From Candidatus Viadribacter manganicus (lineage in GTDB: Bacteria; Pseudomonadota; Alphaproteobacteria; Caulobacterales; Aquidulcibacteraceae), in the NCBI RefSeq assembly GCF_001679665.1, contig NZ_CP013244.1, positions 2,860,980 through 2,924,979 of the forward strand: a stretch of 64,000 bases of DNA. Direction: 5' to 3'. Below, one piece after another: positions 53,094-61,724 of this stretch. The translations under genes and the position numbers were made by a program. The notes below the pieces were generated by a model. It worked only from the letters and a program-made list of their open reading frames with translations. It did not search any database and had not been told where the DNA came from. Every line of letters starts with the position of its first letter. Within the stretch, counting starts at the first letter, position 1.

Positions 53094-53188
53094 TTCTGAC
53101 CTTAGGGGAGCGCGGCTAGCTAGCAGGGCGCCCTACACGCGGCAAGGGCGGGGCGCTGTCCTGGGGAAGGCTTGCGCGGCGAACAAGG

Positions 53189-54367
53189 CTATAAACGCTG
53201 CAAAATAGCGCGCGCTGCCCACACGCCGGTGGCAAAGCACGCTTGAAGCAGGTAGCCGCCGGTCGGCGCTTCCCAATCGAGCATTTCGCCTGCGGCGTAG
53301 GTGTCGGGGATGGCGCGAAGTTGGAGGCTTTCATCAACCGCATCCCAGCTTACGCCGCCGGCGCTGGAGATGGCGCGCTCCAGCCCGCGTGCAGAATTTA
53401 GCTCCACCGGAACGGCCTTGATCCGTGCCGCGAGCGCCTCGGTGTCGCGCGGCGGCGCGCCATTTTCATAAAGCAGGCTGATCGCCAACGGTGAAAGGCC
53501 AAGCGCCTTGCGTAGAGTCGACGAGAGGGTGTCGCTACGCTTTGCACGCGCGAGCTTCGCGGCGATATCGGCCGCAGTGAGATCAGGTCTTAAATCGATG
53601 CTGATTGTGAGCGGTGTTTGACCGCGGAGTTCGCTGGTGAGCGCATAGATCGCGCCGCCTTCGATGCCATACGCCGTGATCATCACTTCGCCGCGCACCT
53701 CGCGCGCGCCGTGGCGCAAAGCGATCGTCTTCAATGGCTCGCCCGCGAACTTTGTACGCAGGTGCTCGCTCCATGCGACATTGAAGCCAACATTGGCAGG
53801 CGCGAACGGTGAAACGGTTACCCCGCGTGCGCTTAAAATCTCGCGCCATGATCCATCCGAGCCCAAACGCGGCCAACTGGCGCCGCCCATCGCAAGGAGC
53901 GTGGCTTCGGGCCGAACCTGTTCGCCGCTGTCGAAGAGCAGCGCGCCATCTTCGCTCCAGCCGCGCCATGTCGTTCGCGTGCGAATCCCCACGCCCTGCG
54001 AACGCAGGCGGCCGAGCCAATTGCGCAGGAGCGGCGACGCCTTCAGCGCTTTGGGAAACACGCGTCCGCTTGAGCCGACAAATGTCTCAGCGCCGCGTTC
54101 ATCGGCCCACGCACGCAAACCTTGCGGCGTGAAGGCGCTCAGAATTGGCGCCAGGCGTTCGCTGGCGGCGCCATAGCGCGCGAGGAAGCGCTCGTAGCTT
54201 TCCGAATGGGTGAGGTTCAACCCGCCGCGACCCGCCATTAGAAATTTGCGCGCCACGCTCGGCATGCGTTCGTAGACAACCACACGCTTGCCGGCGGCGC
54301 TAAGAACGTCCGCCGCGATCAATCCTGCCGGGCCGGCGCCGATAATGGCGATCGGCGCGTCACTCAT
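53189..54367 (-). CDS. NAD(P)/FAD-dependent flavoprotein, HI0933/TIGR03862 family
   Basis: 392 residues from ATG 54367. FAD dinucleotide fold PIAIIGAGPAGLIAADVLSA at the start, VYERMPSVARKFLMAGRGGL and GLNLTHSE, the family mark. C-terminal FAD loop: YAAGEMLDWEAPTGGYLLQA. Members are related to BaiN-like reductases; substrate unknown. The ATG lies eight bases within the end of the upstream VOC gene, so it is the third gene of the unit dienelactone hydrolase-VOC-flavoprotein. Confidence 0.9.
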   Translation of the reverse strand: MSDAPIAIIGAGPAGLIAADVLSAAGKRVVVYERMPSVARKFLMAGRGGLNLTHSESYERFLARYGAASERLAPILSAFTPQGLRAWADERGAETFVGSSGRVFPKALKASPLLRNWLGRLRSQGVGIRTRTTWRGWSEDGALLFDSGEQVRPEATLLAMGGASWPRLGSDGSWREILSARGVTVSPFAPANVGFNVAWSEHLRTKFAGEPLKTIALRHGAREVRGEVMITAYGIEGGAIYALTSELRGQTPLTISIDLRPDLTAADIAAKLARAKRSDTLSSTLRKALGLSPLAISLLYENGAPPRDTEALAARIKAVPVELNSARGLERAISSAGGVSWDAVDESLQLRAIPDTYAAGEMLDWEAPTGGYLLQACFATGVWAARAILQRL

Positions 54368-54758
54368 GCAGGTGGCTGCACGCTTCGATCTTGTTGCCGT
54401 CAGGATCGCGCACGAAGGCGCCGTAATAATCCGGATGATACTCGGTGCGTAGGCCGGGGCGGCCGTCCTCAATGCCGCCTAGCTCAATCGCGGCGAGATA
54501 GAAGGCGTCTACCGCTTCGCGCGTCGTGGCGCGAAAGGCGATGTGTACGCCGTTGCCCATGCTGGCGGGTTGCCCATTGATCGGCAGCTGAATCCAAAAG
54601 CTCGGCTTGTTCGGTTCGCCATATCCAACGCCGACCAATTGGCCGTTCACTTCAACAGGATAAACCGGCGCCAATCCCAAAGGTGCGAGCGCGGCATCAT
54701 AAAATGCCTTCGAGCGTCGAATGTTGGTTACGCCGACGGAAACGTGGTCGATGGCCAT
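54360..54758 (-). CDS. VOC-family (glyoxalase-like) protein
   Basis: 132 residues, ATG 54758 with AAGGAG five bases upstream. VOC pattern AIDHVSVGVTNIRRSKAFYD (the metal His in DHVSVGV), middle SMGNGVHIAFRATTREAVDA and the end YYGAFVRDPDGNKIEACSHL with the last metal Glu. Common reactions are glyoxalase or extradiol-dioxygenase type; substrate not told. Second gene of a three-gene operon. Overlaps the flavoprotein start by eight bases. Confidence 0.9.
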   Translation of the reverse strand: MAIDHVSVGVTNIRRSKAFYDAALAPLGLAPVYPVEVNGQLVGVGYGEPNKPSFWIQLPINGQPASMGNGVHIAFRATTREAVDAFYLAAIELGGIEDGRPGLRTEYHPDYYGAFVRDPDGNKIEACSHLHE

Positions 54759-54768
54759 GGCTGCTCCT

Positions 54769-55425
54769 TCAGGGCCAGCGCGCGAACCAATTGAGCGTGC
54801 GTGACAGCGCAAGCTCGCGCGCGGCTTCGTTGTAATCTGAACTGCCGGCGCGGCAGAAGCCGTGGCCAGCGTCGTACAGATAGAGAGGCGAGTCCGGCGC
54901 CGCTAGACGCACCGTCTCAACATTTTCCGGCGAGATCGAACTATCGCGCGCGCCGTAGTGAAGCATGGTCGGGATTTTAGGCTTGTGATCGAGAATGTTC
55001 GCAATCAACCGGCCATAGAAACACGACGAGGCCTTGAGGCCCGTACACGCCGCCGCCGCCATCCAGGCCCCCGCGCCGCCATAACAAAAACCGGTTACGT
55101 AGACCGGTTGCGGCAGTGCATCGATCGCCGCTTGGATGTCGGAGACGACTTGCGGCCATGGCGATTTCATCACCGCGCCGATGCCGCGTTGAATGCCATC
55201 CTGGTCATGGCCGGCGTGAAAGCCCTTCTCAATGCGATCGAAGAGGCTGGGCGCAATTGCGTGGTATCCCGCATCTGCGAACACGCCGCAGATATCGGCG
55301 ATGTGGTCGGTCAGGCCGAAGATCTCCTGGATCACCACCACACCGCCAATGGGCGCCGACGCCGGCGCATGGGAAAGGGCGGTGAATTCGAACTGGTCGA
55401 TCTTGCTGGTCAGCGTGATTGTCAT
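54769..55425 (-). CDS. Dienelactone hydrolase-family protein
   Basis: 218 residues, alpha/beta hydrolase. VVVIQEIFGLTDHIADICG is the DLH family mark (Glu of the triad support). Nucleophile YVTGFCYGGAGAWMAAA carries Cys as in dienelactone hydrolase, followed by ARDSSISPEN acid region and YDAGHGFCRAG His. Start ATG 55425 with GGAG five bases upstream. Opens the three-gene operon with VOC and flavoprotein, 10 bp apart, which suggests breakdown of an aromatic or lactone compound. That is inferred. Confidence 0.92.
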   Translation of the reverse strand: MTITLTSKIDQFEFTALSHAPASAPIGGVVVIQEIFGLTDHIADICGVFADAGYHAIAPSLFDRIEKGFHAGHDQDGIQRGIGAVMKSPWPQVVSDIQAAIDALPQPVYVTGFCYGGAGAWMAAAACTGLKASSCFYGRLIANILDHKPKIPTMLHYGARDSSISPENVETVRLAAPDSPLYLYDAGHGFCRAGSSDYNEAARELALSRTLNWFARWP

Positions 55426-55522
55426 GGCCGCTCCGTCGCACACGTGCGACCGTTCGTCGAGGTCACGGCAGATCGCGCGAAGTTGAGCGCGTTGTCACTG
55501 GCGCACCCGCTCGGGCGAGATC

Positions 55523-56512
55523 ATGGTCACGCTCGTCATGGGGTTGATCTGCTACCTGAAGGTGATCGCGGCAGGCGCTATAAGTTGCCTGTTCGCGGCC
55601 AATGCTGCCGCCGAATGTCTCGACGCCCCCGATCTTGCCGCCTACCAAACCGCAACGCCTCAAGATTTCGCGCTGGGTCCCACGCGCACCGATCGGCTCG
55701 GCCGTGTCGTCGCGCCAGTCACGGTCAACGGGCAGGGGCCGTTTCGCTTTATCGTTGACACCGGCGCCAATCGCTCCGTCATGTCAGACGATCTCGCAGC
55801 GCACCTGGGGCTGACGCCCAACGGCTTCGACAATGTGCACTCGGTGCACGGGGTCAGCGTCGCGCCGCTCGTGAGCGTTGATCGGCTCCAATATGGCGAT
55901 GTCGCGCTCAATGGCGAAGACCTGCCGATGCTTAGTGGGCGTGTGCTCGCGGGCGAGCAGGGCCTGCTCGGCGTCGACGGCATGAGCAATCGGCGTCTGC
56001 GCATGGATTTCGAGCGCAATTGCATCGAGATCGTGCTGTCTCGTGACGCGCGGCGCCTGCGCGGCTGGTCCACCATCGAAGGCGACATGCGCTTCGGTCA
56101 TCTCGTCGTCGTGCGCGGCAGCATCAACGGCATTCGTGTGCGGCTGCTGCTGGATACGGGCTCGGATTCTTCCCTTGCGAACCTGGCGCTACGAGACGCC
56201 TTCAATGCGCGCTTGCGCCATCGCCCGCGCGAGGAAGAGACCATCGCCTACACCGCTGGATCCACTGTGAGGCTCGAAGACGCCATCCTCATTCCCAGCA
56301 TGCGTTTGGGCGAACTCGAAGTGCGCAACGTCACGGCTTACGTTGGCGATTATCATATCTTTCAGCTGTGGAATCTGACCGAAGAACCCGCGCTCCTCAT
56401 CGGCATGGACGTGCTTTCGCAAGCACGCGGTCTCGCCATCGATTACGGACGGCGCACCGTTCATCTACAAATCCGGGACCGCCTGCGCTTCGATACGCGC
56501 CTGCAAAACTAG
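55523..56512 (+). CDS. Exported retropepsin-like aspartyl protease with two DTG motifs
   Basis: 329 residues. Signal peptide (start to about AANAAAE). Two retropepsin-like halves: first FRFIVDTGANRSVMSDDLAA with Asp 79, flap-like VHSVHGVSVAPLVSVDRLQY; second VRLLLDTGSDSSLANLALRD with Asp 211. Each half ends in a strand typical of the clan AA fold (LLGVDGMSNRRLRMDF and LLIGMDVLSQARGLAIDYGR). So one chain may form a pepsin-like pseudo-dimer. Probably a periplasmic protease. Start ATG 55523 or 55538. Four-base overlap with the convergent MFS stop. Confidence 0.86.
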   Translation: MVTLVMGLICYLKVIAAGAISCLFAANAAAECLDAPDLAAYQTATPQDFALGPTRTDRLGRVVAPVTVNGQGPFRFIVDTGANRSVMSDDLAAHLGLTPNGFDNVHSVHGVSVAPLVSVDRLQYGDVALNGEDLPMLSGRVLAGEQGLLGVDGMSNRRLRMDFERNCIEIVLSRDARRLRGWSTIEGDMRFGHLVVVRGSINGIRVRLLLDTGSDSSLANLALRDAFNARLRHRPREEETIAYTAGSTVRLEDAILIPSMRLGELEVRNVTAYVGDYHIFQLWNLTEEPALLIGMDVLSQARGLAIDYGRRTVHLQIRDRLRFDTRLQN

Positions 56513-57753
56513 ATCTTCGAGGCCGTTGGCGTCGGTCCAACGCCGAAGAGCTTGCCGCGCTCGGTCCAGAGCACCGCGAGTAACGTCGCTGCACCCGCCG
56601 CCGCGAGCCCAATCGCAAATGGCGTTGCTGTACCGTCGAAAGCACGCGCGATGAGCGCGCCTAAAGCGGCGCCTCCTGTGGCTGTCACGGCGCCGAAAAT
56701 TGCCGACGCCGAGCCGGCAACACGCCCCACCGGCTCCATTGCGAGCGCGTTGAAGTTGGAAGCGATGAGGCCGAACATGGCGAATGTCAGCGCCGCCATG
56801 CCGGTGAACACCCAGAAGCTCGCAAGCCCCAATTGCGCGAGCGCCGCCAGCACCAACGCCGACAACGTAAACCCGATCGCCATGGTGTGAGAAATCCGCC
56901 GCATGCCGTGGCGGATCACGAGCCTTGAATTCATGAACGTACCGCAGGAGATCGCGATGGCGATCGATCCGAACGCAATCGGAAATGCCGGTCCCAGCCC
57001 ATAAACATCGACGAACAGCTGCTCAGATGACGTGATGTAGCCAAACAAGCACGCCGTCACGAACGTCGAGGCGATCATATAGCCGACGGTTTGTCGCTGG
57101 CTGAGAACAGAAAGATAAGCGCTCGTGATGGCGGGAATGTTGAACTGGCGCCTGTTCTCCTCCTTCAGCGTCTCGGGCAAGCGCAAGAACGTCCACGTCA
57201 GCACGAGCAGGGCGTAGATCAGTAGCGCGGCGAAGATCCATCGCCATGGCGCCACGAACAAGATCAATTGCCCAAGCCCCGGCGCGATGATCGGCACGAT
57301 CATGAACACCGTCATCGCCATCGACATGACCTGCGCCATGCGCCGGCCTTCGGTGAGATCGCGCACAACGGCTGTCGCGATCACGCGCGTTGCGGCCGCG
57401 CCCACGCCCTGCATCGCGCGCGCCGCGAGGAAGAGTTCAAAGCTCGGCGCAACCACGCAAAGGATGGAGCCCGCGATGTAGATCCCGAGCGCATAGATCA
57501 GCACGCTCCGGCGCCCGAACGCGTCCGCAAGCGGCCCGTATACGAGCTGCGCGATGCCAAATAGTGCAACATACGCCACGACCACCAGCTGGCGGTCGTT
57601 GTCGTTCGCGAGCTGAAAGCTCTCGCCGATTTGCGGCAAAGCCGGCAGCATGATGTCGATGGCGAGCGCGTTCAGCGCCGAAAGCGACGCCACCATTGCG
57701 ACGAGTTCGGGCGTTGAAAGTGTGCGTGCGGCGGCGCTCGCGCCCTCAGGCAT
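56509..57753 (-). CDS. Bcr/CflA-family drug-efflux MFS transporter
   Basis: 414 residues, 12 helices. Bcr/CflA marks: [20 protein letters not shown] in helix 1, [20 protein letters not shown] (motif A), [20 protein letters not shown] and [20 protein letters not shown]. Helix 5 region has [18 protein letters not shown]. Exports drugs or amino-acid derivatives with proton exchange; substrate unknown. The start overlaps the ychF stop by eight bases on the same strand, so it is probably translated with ychF. Confidence 0.93.
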   Translation of the reverse strand: MPEGASAAARTLSTPELVAMVASLSALNALAIDIMLPALPQIGESFQLANDNDRQLVVVAYVALFGIAQLVYGPLADAFGRRSVLIYALGIYIAGSILCVVAPSFELFLAARAMQGVGAAATRVIATAVVRDLTEGRRMAQVMSMAMTVFMIVPIIAPGLGQLILFVAPWRWIFAALLIYALLVLTWTFLRLPETLKEENRRQFNIPAITSAYLSVLSQRQTVGYMIASTFVTACLFGYITSSEQLFVDVYGLGPAFPIAFGSIAIAISCGTFMNSRLVIRHGMRRISHTMAIGFTLSALVLAALAQLGLASFWVFTGMAALTFAMFGLIASNFNALAMEPVGRVAGSASAIFGAVTATGGAALGALIARAFDGTATPFAIGLAAAGAATLLAVLWTERGKLFGVGPTPTASKI

Positions 57754-58843
57754 TGAATCGGAAGTGCATCACGTCGCCTTCTTTGACGACGTAGTCCTTG
57801 CCTTCAAGGCGCATCTTGCCGGCTTCCTTCGATCCGCTCTCGCCCTTGTAGGTGATGTAGTCATCGTAAGAGATCGTCTCGGCGCGAATGAAGCCCTTTT
57901 CGAAATCGCCGTGAATGACGCCGGCCGCTTGCGGCGCCGTCCAGCCTTTTTGGATCGTCCAGGCGCGCGCTTCCTTGGGCCCCACGGTGAAGTAGGTCTG
58001 AAGCCCCAGAAGATTGTAACCGGCATGGATGAGCTTGGTGAGGCCCGGCTCTTGGAGGCCGACCGTCTCCAAGAACTCAGTTTGCTCTTCGTCTGAAAGC
58101 GCGGCGATCTCAGCTTCGATTTGCGCGCAGATGACAACGCACGCGGCGCTCTCTTGCTTGGCGCGTTCCTGAACGCGCGCAGTGTGATCGTTGCCGCCGG
58201 CGGCGTCAGCCTCGTTGACGTTGCACACGTAAAGGACGGGCAGGGCAGTCAGAAGCTGCAGCATCGAGAATGCTTTTTCTTCTTCTGCTGCGCGCTTGGT
58301 GTGGCGCGCCGGCTTGCCATCCTCAAGCAAAGCCTTCGCGCGCAACACAAGTTCAAGTGTTAGCTTCGCGTCCTTGTCGCCGCCCTTTGCCTTCTTCTCG
58401 AGATTGTTCACGCGCTTATCGAGGCTCTCGAGATCGGCGAGCATCAGTTCGGTCTCGACCGTCTCCAAATCCGCGATCGGATCGATGCGGCCTTCCACGT
58501 GCGTGATGTCGTCATTCTCAAAGCAGCGCAGCACGTAAGCGATGGCGTCGCACTCGCGGATGTTCGCGAGGAATTGGTTGCCCAGACCTTCGCCCTTCGA
58601 AGCGCCGCGCACGAGGCCGGCAATATCGACAAAGTTCATCCGCGTCGGGATGATCTCTTTCGAACCCGCGATCGCGGCGAGTTTCGTCAGCCTCGGCTCA
58701 GGCATCGCCACTTCACCGACGTTCGGTTCAATCGTGCAAAAAGGATAATTGGCCGCTTGCGCAGCGGCCGTCTTGGTCAGCGCGTTGAAGAGCGTCGACT
58801 TGCCTACGTTCGGCAAGCCCACGATGCCGCATTTGAAACCCAT
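57746..58843 (-). CDS. ychF: Redox-regulated ribosome-binding ATPase YchF
   Basis: 365 residues, Obg-family. G1 [20 protein letters not shown]3 [14 protein letters not shown], and the NVNEAD region in place of NKxD explain ATP preference. The TGS domain is C-terminal: [20 protein letters not shown], ending MHFRFNA. Binds ribosomes and is linked to oxidative stress. It belongs to the rplY-pth-ychF neighbourhood, although a TPR gene and a basic protein now lie between pth and ychF. Overlaps the following MFS gene by eight bases. Confidence 0.97.
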   Translation of the reverse strand: MGFKCGIVGLPNVGKSTLFNALTKTAAAQAANYPFCTIEPNVGEVAMPEPRLTKLAAIAGSKEIIPTRMNFVDIAGLVRGASKGEGLGNQFLANIRECDAIAYVLRCFENDDITHVEGRIDPIADLETVETELMLADLESLDKRVNNLEKKAKGGDKDAKLTLELVLRAKALLEDGKPARHTKRAAEEEKAFSMLQLLTALPVLYVCNVNEADAAGGNDHTARVQERAKQESAACVVICAQIEAEIAALSDEEQTEFLETVGLQEPGLTKLIHAGYNLLGLQTYFTVGPKEARAWTIQKGWTAPQAAGVIHGDFEKGFIRAETISYDDYITYKGESGSKEAGKMRLEGKDYVVKEGDVMHFRFNA

Positions 58844-58864
58844 GAAACTCTTGTCCTTCTGAAC

Positions 58865-59605
58865 TCAGCTGCGCCCTAACGCCTTCGCGGCGAGATCGCG
58901 CCAGACGCGCGCTTCGGGGCGCAGGGGTGGGGCAATCTTGGCGAGGCGGCGCTCGATTTCCGCAAAGCCGATCTCGGCGTCTTTGCGGCGTCCGGTCTTT
59001 GCCATGAACGCTACATAGCGGCCGCCGGATTCCAGTCCAGGCACGCGGTCCGCGGCAAATCGGTAAGCGTCGTCGGCTTCCTCGTTGTGGCCGAGGCCCT
59101 CATAGGCGCGGGCGAAGGCGAGCGCCACCGTTGGCGTCTTGCCCTCCGGGCCCAGTGCTTTCAGTTTTTCCAGCCGCGCGAGCGCGTCAGCGAAGCGGCC
59201 GAGTTCGAGCAATGAAATTGCGTGTCCCATCAGGATCGATGGGTCGTCAGCCCAGGCGCCCTCTGCACTGAGCGCCCATTGCGTTTCCGCATCGCTCCAT
59301 CGTCCGAGCGCTGCGGCAGCGTGCGCCACCTTCATCCGCGCGCCAACGGTTGGCGTCTCATCGAGTGCGCGCAGCGCATTGCGGTAGTCACGTTCGGGAT
59401 CGAGCGCTTGGCGCGCAACCTTGCCAACGCTCCGCGCGCCTTTGCCGCCCATCCATTCCGGTACCAGAACGGCGAAGAAATAGAAGGCGGGCGCGATCAG
59501 CGGGCCGATGATGAACAGCCATAGCCAGAACATCTCGCGGCCCGTGCGGACAACGTGGAAGCCGCACACAAGTGACGGCAAGTAAAAGAGAATTAGACCC
59601 AACAT
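58865..59605 (-). CDS. Membrane-anchored tetratricopeptide-repeat protein
   Basis: 246 residues from ATG 59605. Two N-terminal helices (MLGLILFYLPSLVCGFHVVR; FWLWLFIIGPLIAPAFYFFA), a Gly-containing loop, then TPR repeats: DYRNALRALDETPTVGARMK, AAALGRWSDAETQWALSAEG, GHAISLLELGRFADALARLE and ARAYEGLGHNEEADDAYRFA. Such 'TPR with membrane anchor' proteins resemble LapB-like or cell-envelope scaffolds. An upstream in-frame extension of 64 residues is basic and runs across the divergent gene start, so it is not used. Confidence 0.82.
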   Translation of the reverse strand: MLGLILFYLPSLVCGFHVVRTGREMFWLWLFIIGPLIAPAFYFFAVLVPEWMGGKGARSVGKVARQALDPERDYRNALRALDETPTVGARMKVAHAAAALGRWSDAETQWALSAEGAWADDPSILMGHAISLLELGRFADALARLEKLKALGPEGKTPTVALAFARAYEGLGHNEEADDAYRFAADRVPGLESGGRYVAFMAKTGRRKDAEIGFAEIERRLAKIAPPLRPEARVWRDLAAKALGRS

Positions 59606-59738
59606 AAGCAGCGTTTCCCGGCGCCGGTCTCTTACGGAAATTCGTTCCGATTGCGAAGTAAAACAGTAGTTTGCTTGGCTTATTTCGCGAACGCTAGTAC
59701 CGCGAATCGGTGACATATCCACAAGCTGGGAGCTTGAG

Positions 59739-60080
59739 ATGGCGCAACACCGCTGGAATCGCCGCTTCTTGCAGGACGCTGACGCACCGCCGGACAATCT
59801 GCTCTATTTCGAGCCGGATCTCGTGCGCCGTCGCCGCGCCGCTGAGCGCAAGCGCGATGAGCGCCGCGCCGAAGAGGTGATCGATCGTTCCGGCTCAAGC
59901 CGACACCTCGAACGCGCCGCCAAGCGCCTGAAGCACGTGAACACTGTCGATCGCGTTCTCTACGTGCCGCAATGGGACATGGCCAAAGCTGAGTTGGCCA
60001 TGCGCAAAGCCGGCGTTTCGGGTGCGGTCAGCAATCTTTGTGGCACGCGCCGAAAGATCGTGAAGGGCGGGCGCCGCTAA
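59739..60080 (+). CDS. Basic protein of unknown function
   Basis: 113 residues, strongly positive (many Arg and Lys). Opens AQHRWNRRFLQDADAPPDNL; middle helix RRRRAAERKRDERRAEEVID; then HVNTVDRVLYVPQWDMAKAE and a basic end (CGTRRKIVKGGRR). No signal or membrane helix; could bind nucleic acid. GGGAG Shine-Dalgarno. Lies divergent from the TPR gene and overlaps the pth stop by four bases. No family recognised. Confidence 0.68.
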   Translation: MAQHRWNRRFLQDADAPPDNLLYFEPDLVRRRRAAERKRDERRAEEVIDRSGSSRHLERAAKRLKHVNTVDRVLYVPQWDMAKAELAMRKAGVSGAVSNLCGTRRKIVKGGRR

Positions 60081-60691
60081 GCGGTTTCGCCCGCGCCGGG
60101 CTTGCGTGGATCGGCCTTCGCAGCGGGTGCGAGGCGCATGACTTCGCCCTGGTATTTTTCGTCATCACCTTTGGCGAGCATCGGCGCGGCCTTCGCGCAC
60201 GCATCGAGCAATGCGTTCAGCCATTCGACTTCGGCTTTGTAGAAGTCGCTGAGCACGTAGTGATGCACGAGTTCTTTTTGGCCAGGGTGCCCAACACCCA
60301 AACGCGCGCGCCGGAAGCCTTCCCCGACCGATGACGCGATGATTGATCGGATGCCGTTGTGGCCCGCAGCGCCGCCGCCGGTTTTCATCCGAAAGCGTCC
60401 GGGCGCCAGATCGATCTCGTCATAAAACGCCACGACATCATGCGCAGAGAGCTTGTGAAAGTTCGCAGCTTCGCCAACGGCGCGCCCGCTCTCGTTCATG
60501 TAGGTCTGCGGTTTTAACAATAGCGTGCGCACGCCATCGATTTGGCCTTCAGCCAACTCGCCTTGAAACTTCTTTTTCCAAGGGCCGAAATTGTACGCGC
60601 GCGCAATCGCGTCCACGGCCATGAAGCCGACATTGTGCCGGTTGCCTGCGTATTTCGCGCCCGGATTGCCGAGACCGACGAGGAGCAGCAT
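60077..60691 (-). CDS. pth: Peptidyl-tRNA hydrolase
   Basis: 204 residues. Bacterial Pth marks: LLVGLGNPGAKYAGNRHNVG with the catalytic His, LKPQTYMNESGRAVGEAANF, VVAFYDEIDLAPGRFRMKTG (Asp) and GGGAAGHNGIRSIIASSVGE, RARLGVGHPG. Recycles peptidyl-tRNA released from ribosomes. It has an acidic-Lys tail longer than in E. coli (KADPRKPGAGE). Sits 42 bp after rplY on the same strand, the usual gene pair. Confidence 0.97.
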   Translation of the reverse strand: MLLLVGLGNPGAKYAGNRHNVGFMAVDAIARAYNFGPWKKKFQGELAEGQIDGVRTLLLKPQTYMNESGRAVGEAANFHKLSAHDVVAFYDEIDLAPGRFRMKTGGGAAGHNGIRSIIASSVGEGFRRARLGVGHPGQKELVHHYVLSDFYKAEVEWLNALLDACAKAAPMLAKGDDEKYQGEVMRLAPAAKADPRKPGAGETA

Positions 60692-60733
60692 GTACGCCTT
60701 CTAAGCTTCCCGTTTCGGGGAAGGGAAGGCGGA

Positions 60734-61372
60734 TTAGCCTTCCTTCTTGTCCCCAGCGGCAGCAGCCGGGGCCGCCCCTTCAGCCGGCGTCGCCGCAACT
60801 TCTTCTTCAACCTTGCGGCCGACGATGGTGGCGATCGTGAAGTCGCGATCACGGATAACCGGACGCGCGCCCTCCGGCAGAGCGATCGACGAGATGTGGA
60901 TCGAGTCGCCGATGTCGCGGCCGGTGAGGTCGATGACGACTTCTTCGGGAATCTTGTTGGCCTTGCACTTCAGCTTGATCGTGTGGCGCACGACGTTGAG
61001 CGCGCCGCCGCGCTTCAGGCCCGGTGAGGCTTCGTGGTTCTTGAAGTGAACGACGACGTCGATCGCGATCTCGGCGTTTTCTTCAACGCGATAGAGGTCG
61101 ACGTGAATGACTTCGTCCGTCACTGGATGGAATTGAAGAGCGCGCGGAATAACCGGCTGCTTCTCGCCTTGGTGGTTGAGCTCAACCATGTGCGAGAGAA
61201 ACTTGCCCGAGCGGATCGCCATGGTGACGTCCTTGGCATTGATCTCGATCGGGATCGCACCGCGCGTACCGCCGTAGAGGACGCCCGGGATCAGGCCGGA
61301 TTTGCGGGTCGCGCGGGCGCCGCCGGTGCCAGTTTTTTCGCGCTTTTCAACGTTGAGAACAATGCCAGCCAT
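60734..61372 (-). CDS. rplY: 50S ribosomal protein bL25 (general stress protein Ctc form)
   Basis: 212 residues, two-domain Ctc type. N-terminal RNA-binding domain: LNVEKREKTGTGGARATRKS, GLIPGVLYGG; TL5-like C-terminal beta domain: QFHPVTDEVIHVDLYRVEEN and VIDLTGRDIGDSIHISSIAL. The tail is Ala/Pro/Lys-rich. Binds 5S rRNA. Heads the rplY-pth pair. Promoter with the shared box at 61410-61448. Confidence 0.96.
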   Translation of the reverse strand: MAGIVLNVEKREKTGTGGARATRKSGLIPGVLYGGTRGAIPIEINAKDVTMAIRSGKFLSHMVELNHQGEKQPVIPRALQFHPVTDEVIHVDLYRVEENAEIAIDVVVHFKNHEASPGLKRGGALNVVRHTIKLKCKANKIPEEVVIDLTGRDIGDSIHISSIALPEGARPVIRDRDFTIATIVGRKVEEEVAATPAEGAAPAAAAGDKKEG

Positions 61373-61409
61373 GGCTGATAGCCTTAAATTCCGGGGCGCC
61401 GGGAAAAAT

Positions 61410-61448
61410 GGAAGCGGGGCTTCTAGCGGAAGGTGGGGGTCACCGCAA
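61410..61448 (-). promoter_or_regulatory. rplY promoter with shared ribosomal-protein box
   Basis: On the minus strand: TTGCGG, 15 bp, GCTAGAA, then GCCCCGCTTCC, identical in the last 11 bases to the rpmJ box. Confidence 0.72.
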
Positions 61449-61526
61449 GGTGGGCCCGCCGGACGGTGGTGGGGTCATTTGAATTCGGGTGTTGCCGATG
61501 GGGGCGGCGCGGTCCACCTAGGCTAA

Positions 61527-61724
61527 ATGAGCGCAAAACCGCCTCCCAACACCCCAAAGCCCAAGCGGCCCCGGGATTTTAATCAGCTGGCCAAGAGCGT
61601 CGTAGACCACGCCACCCTGGATCAGGCGGGCGTGGACAAGCTTCGAGAGGAACTTGCTAAGGAGCGTCGTCAAAGCCCCGGCAATTCCCCCTGCAAGTCA
61701 CCCGAGGACGAAGCAAGCTCATAA
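61527..61724 (+). CDS. Small basic hypothetical protein overlapping the fic end
   Basis: 65 residues. Opens SAKPPPNTPKPKRPRDFNQL, and the piece RPRDFNQLAKSVVDHAT recalls a short alphaproteobacterial family (RPRD-x-NQLAK-x-(I/V)VD-x-AT). A helical Glu/Lys/Arg part follows, then a Ser/Pro-rich tail. The last 55 bases overlap, in antisense, the end of fic. The family-like part lies before the overlap and the tail looks unrelated, so the 3' end may have been replaced when the Fic module came in. Confidence 0.55.
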   Translation: MSAKPPPNTPKPKRPRDFNQLAKSVVDHATLDQAGVDKLREELAKERRQSPGNSPCKSPEDEASS

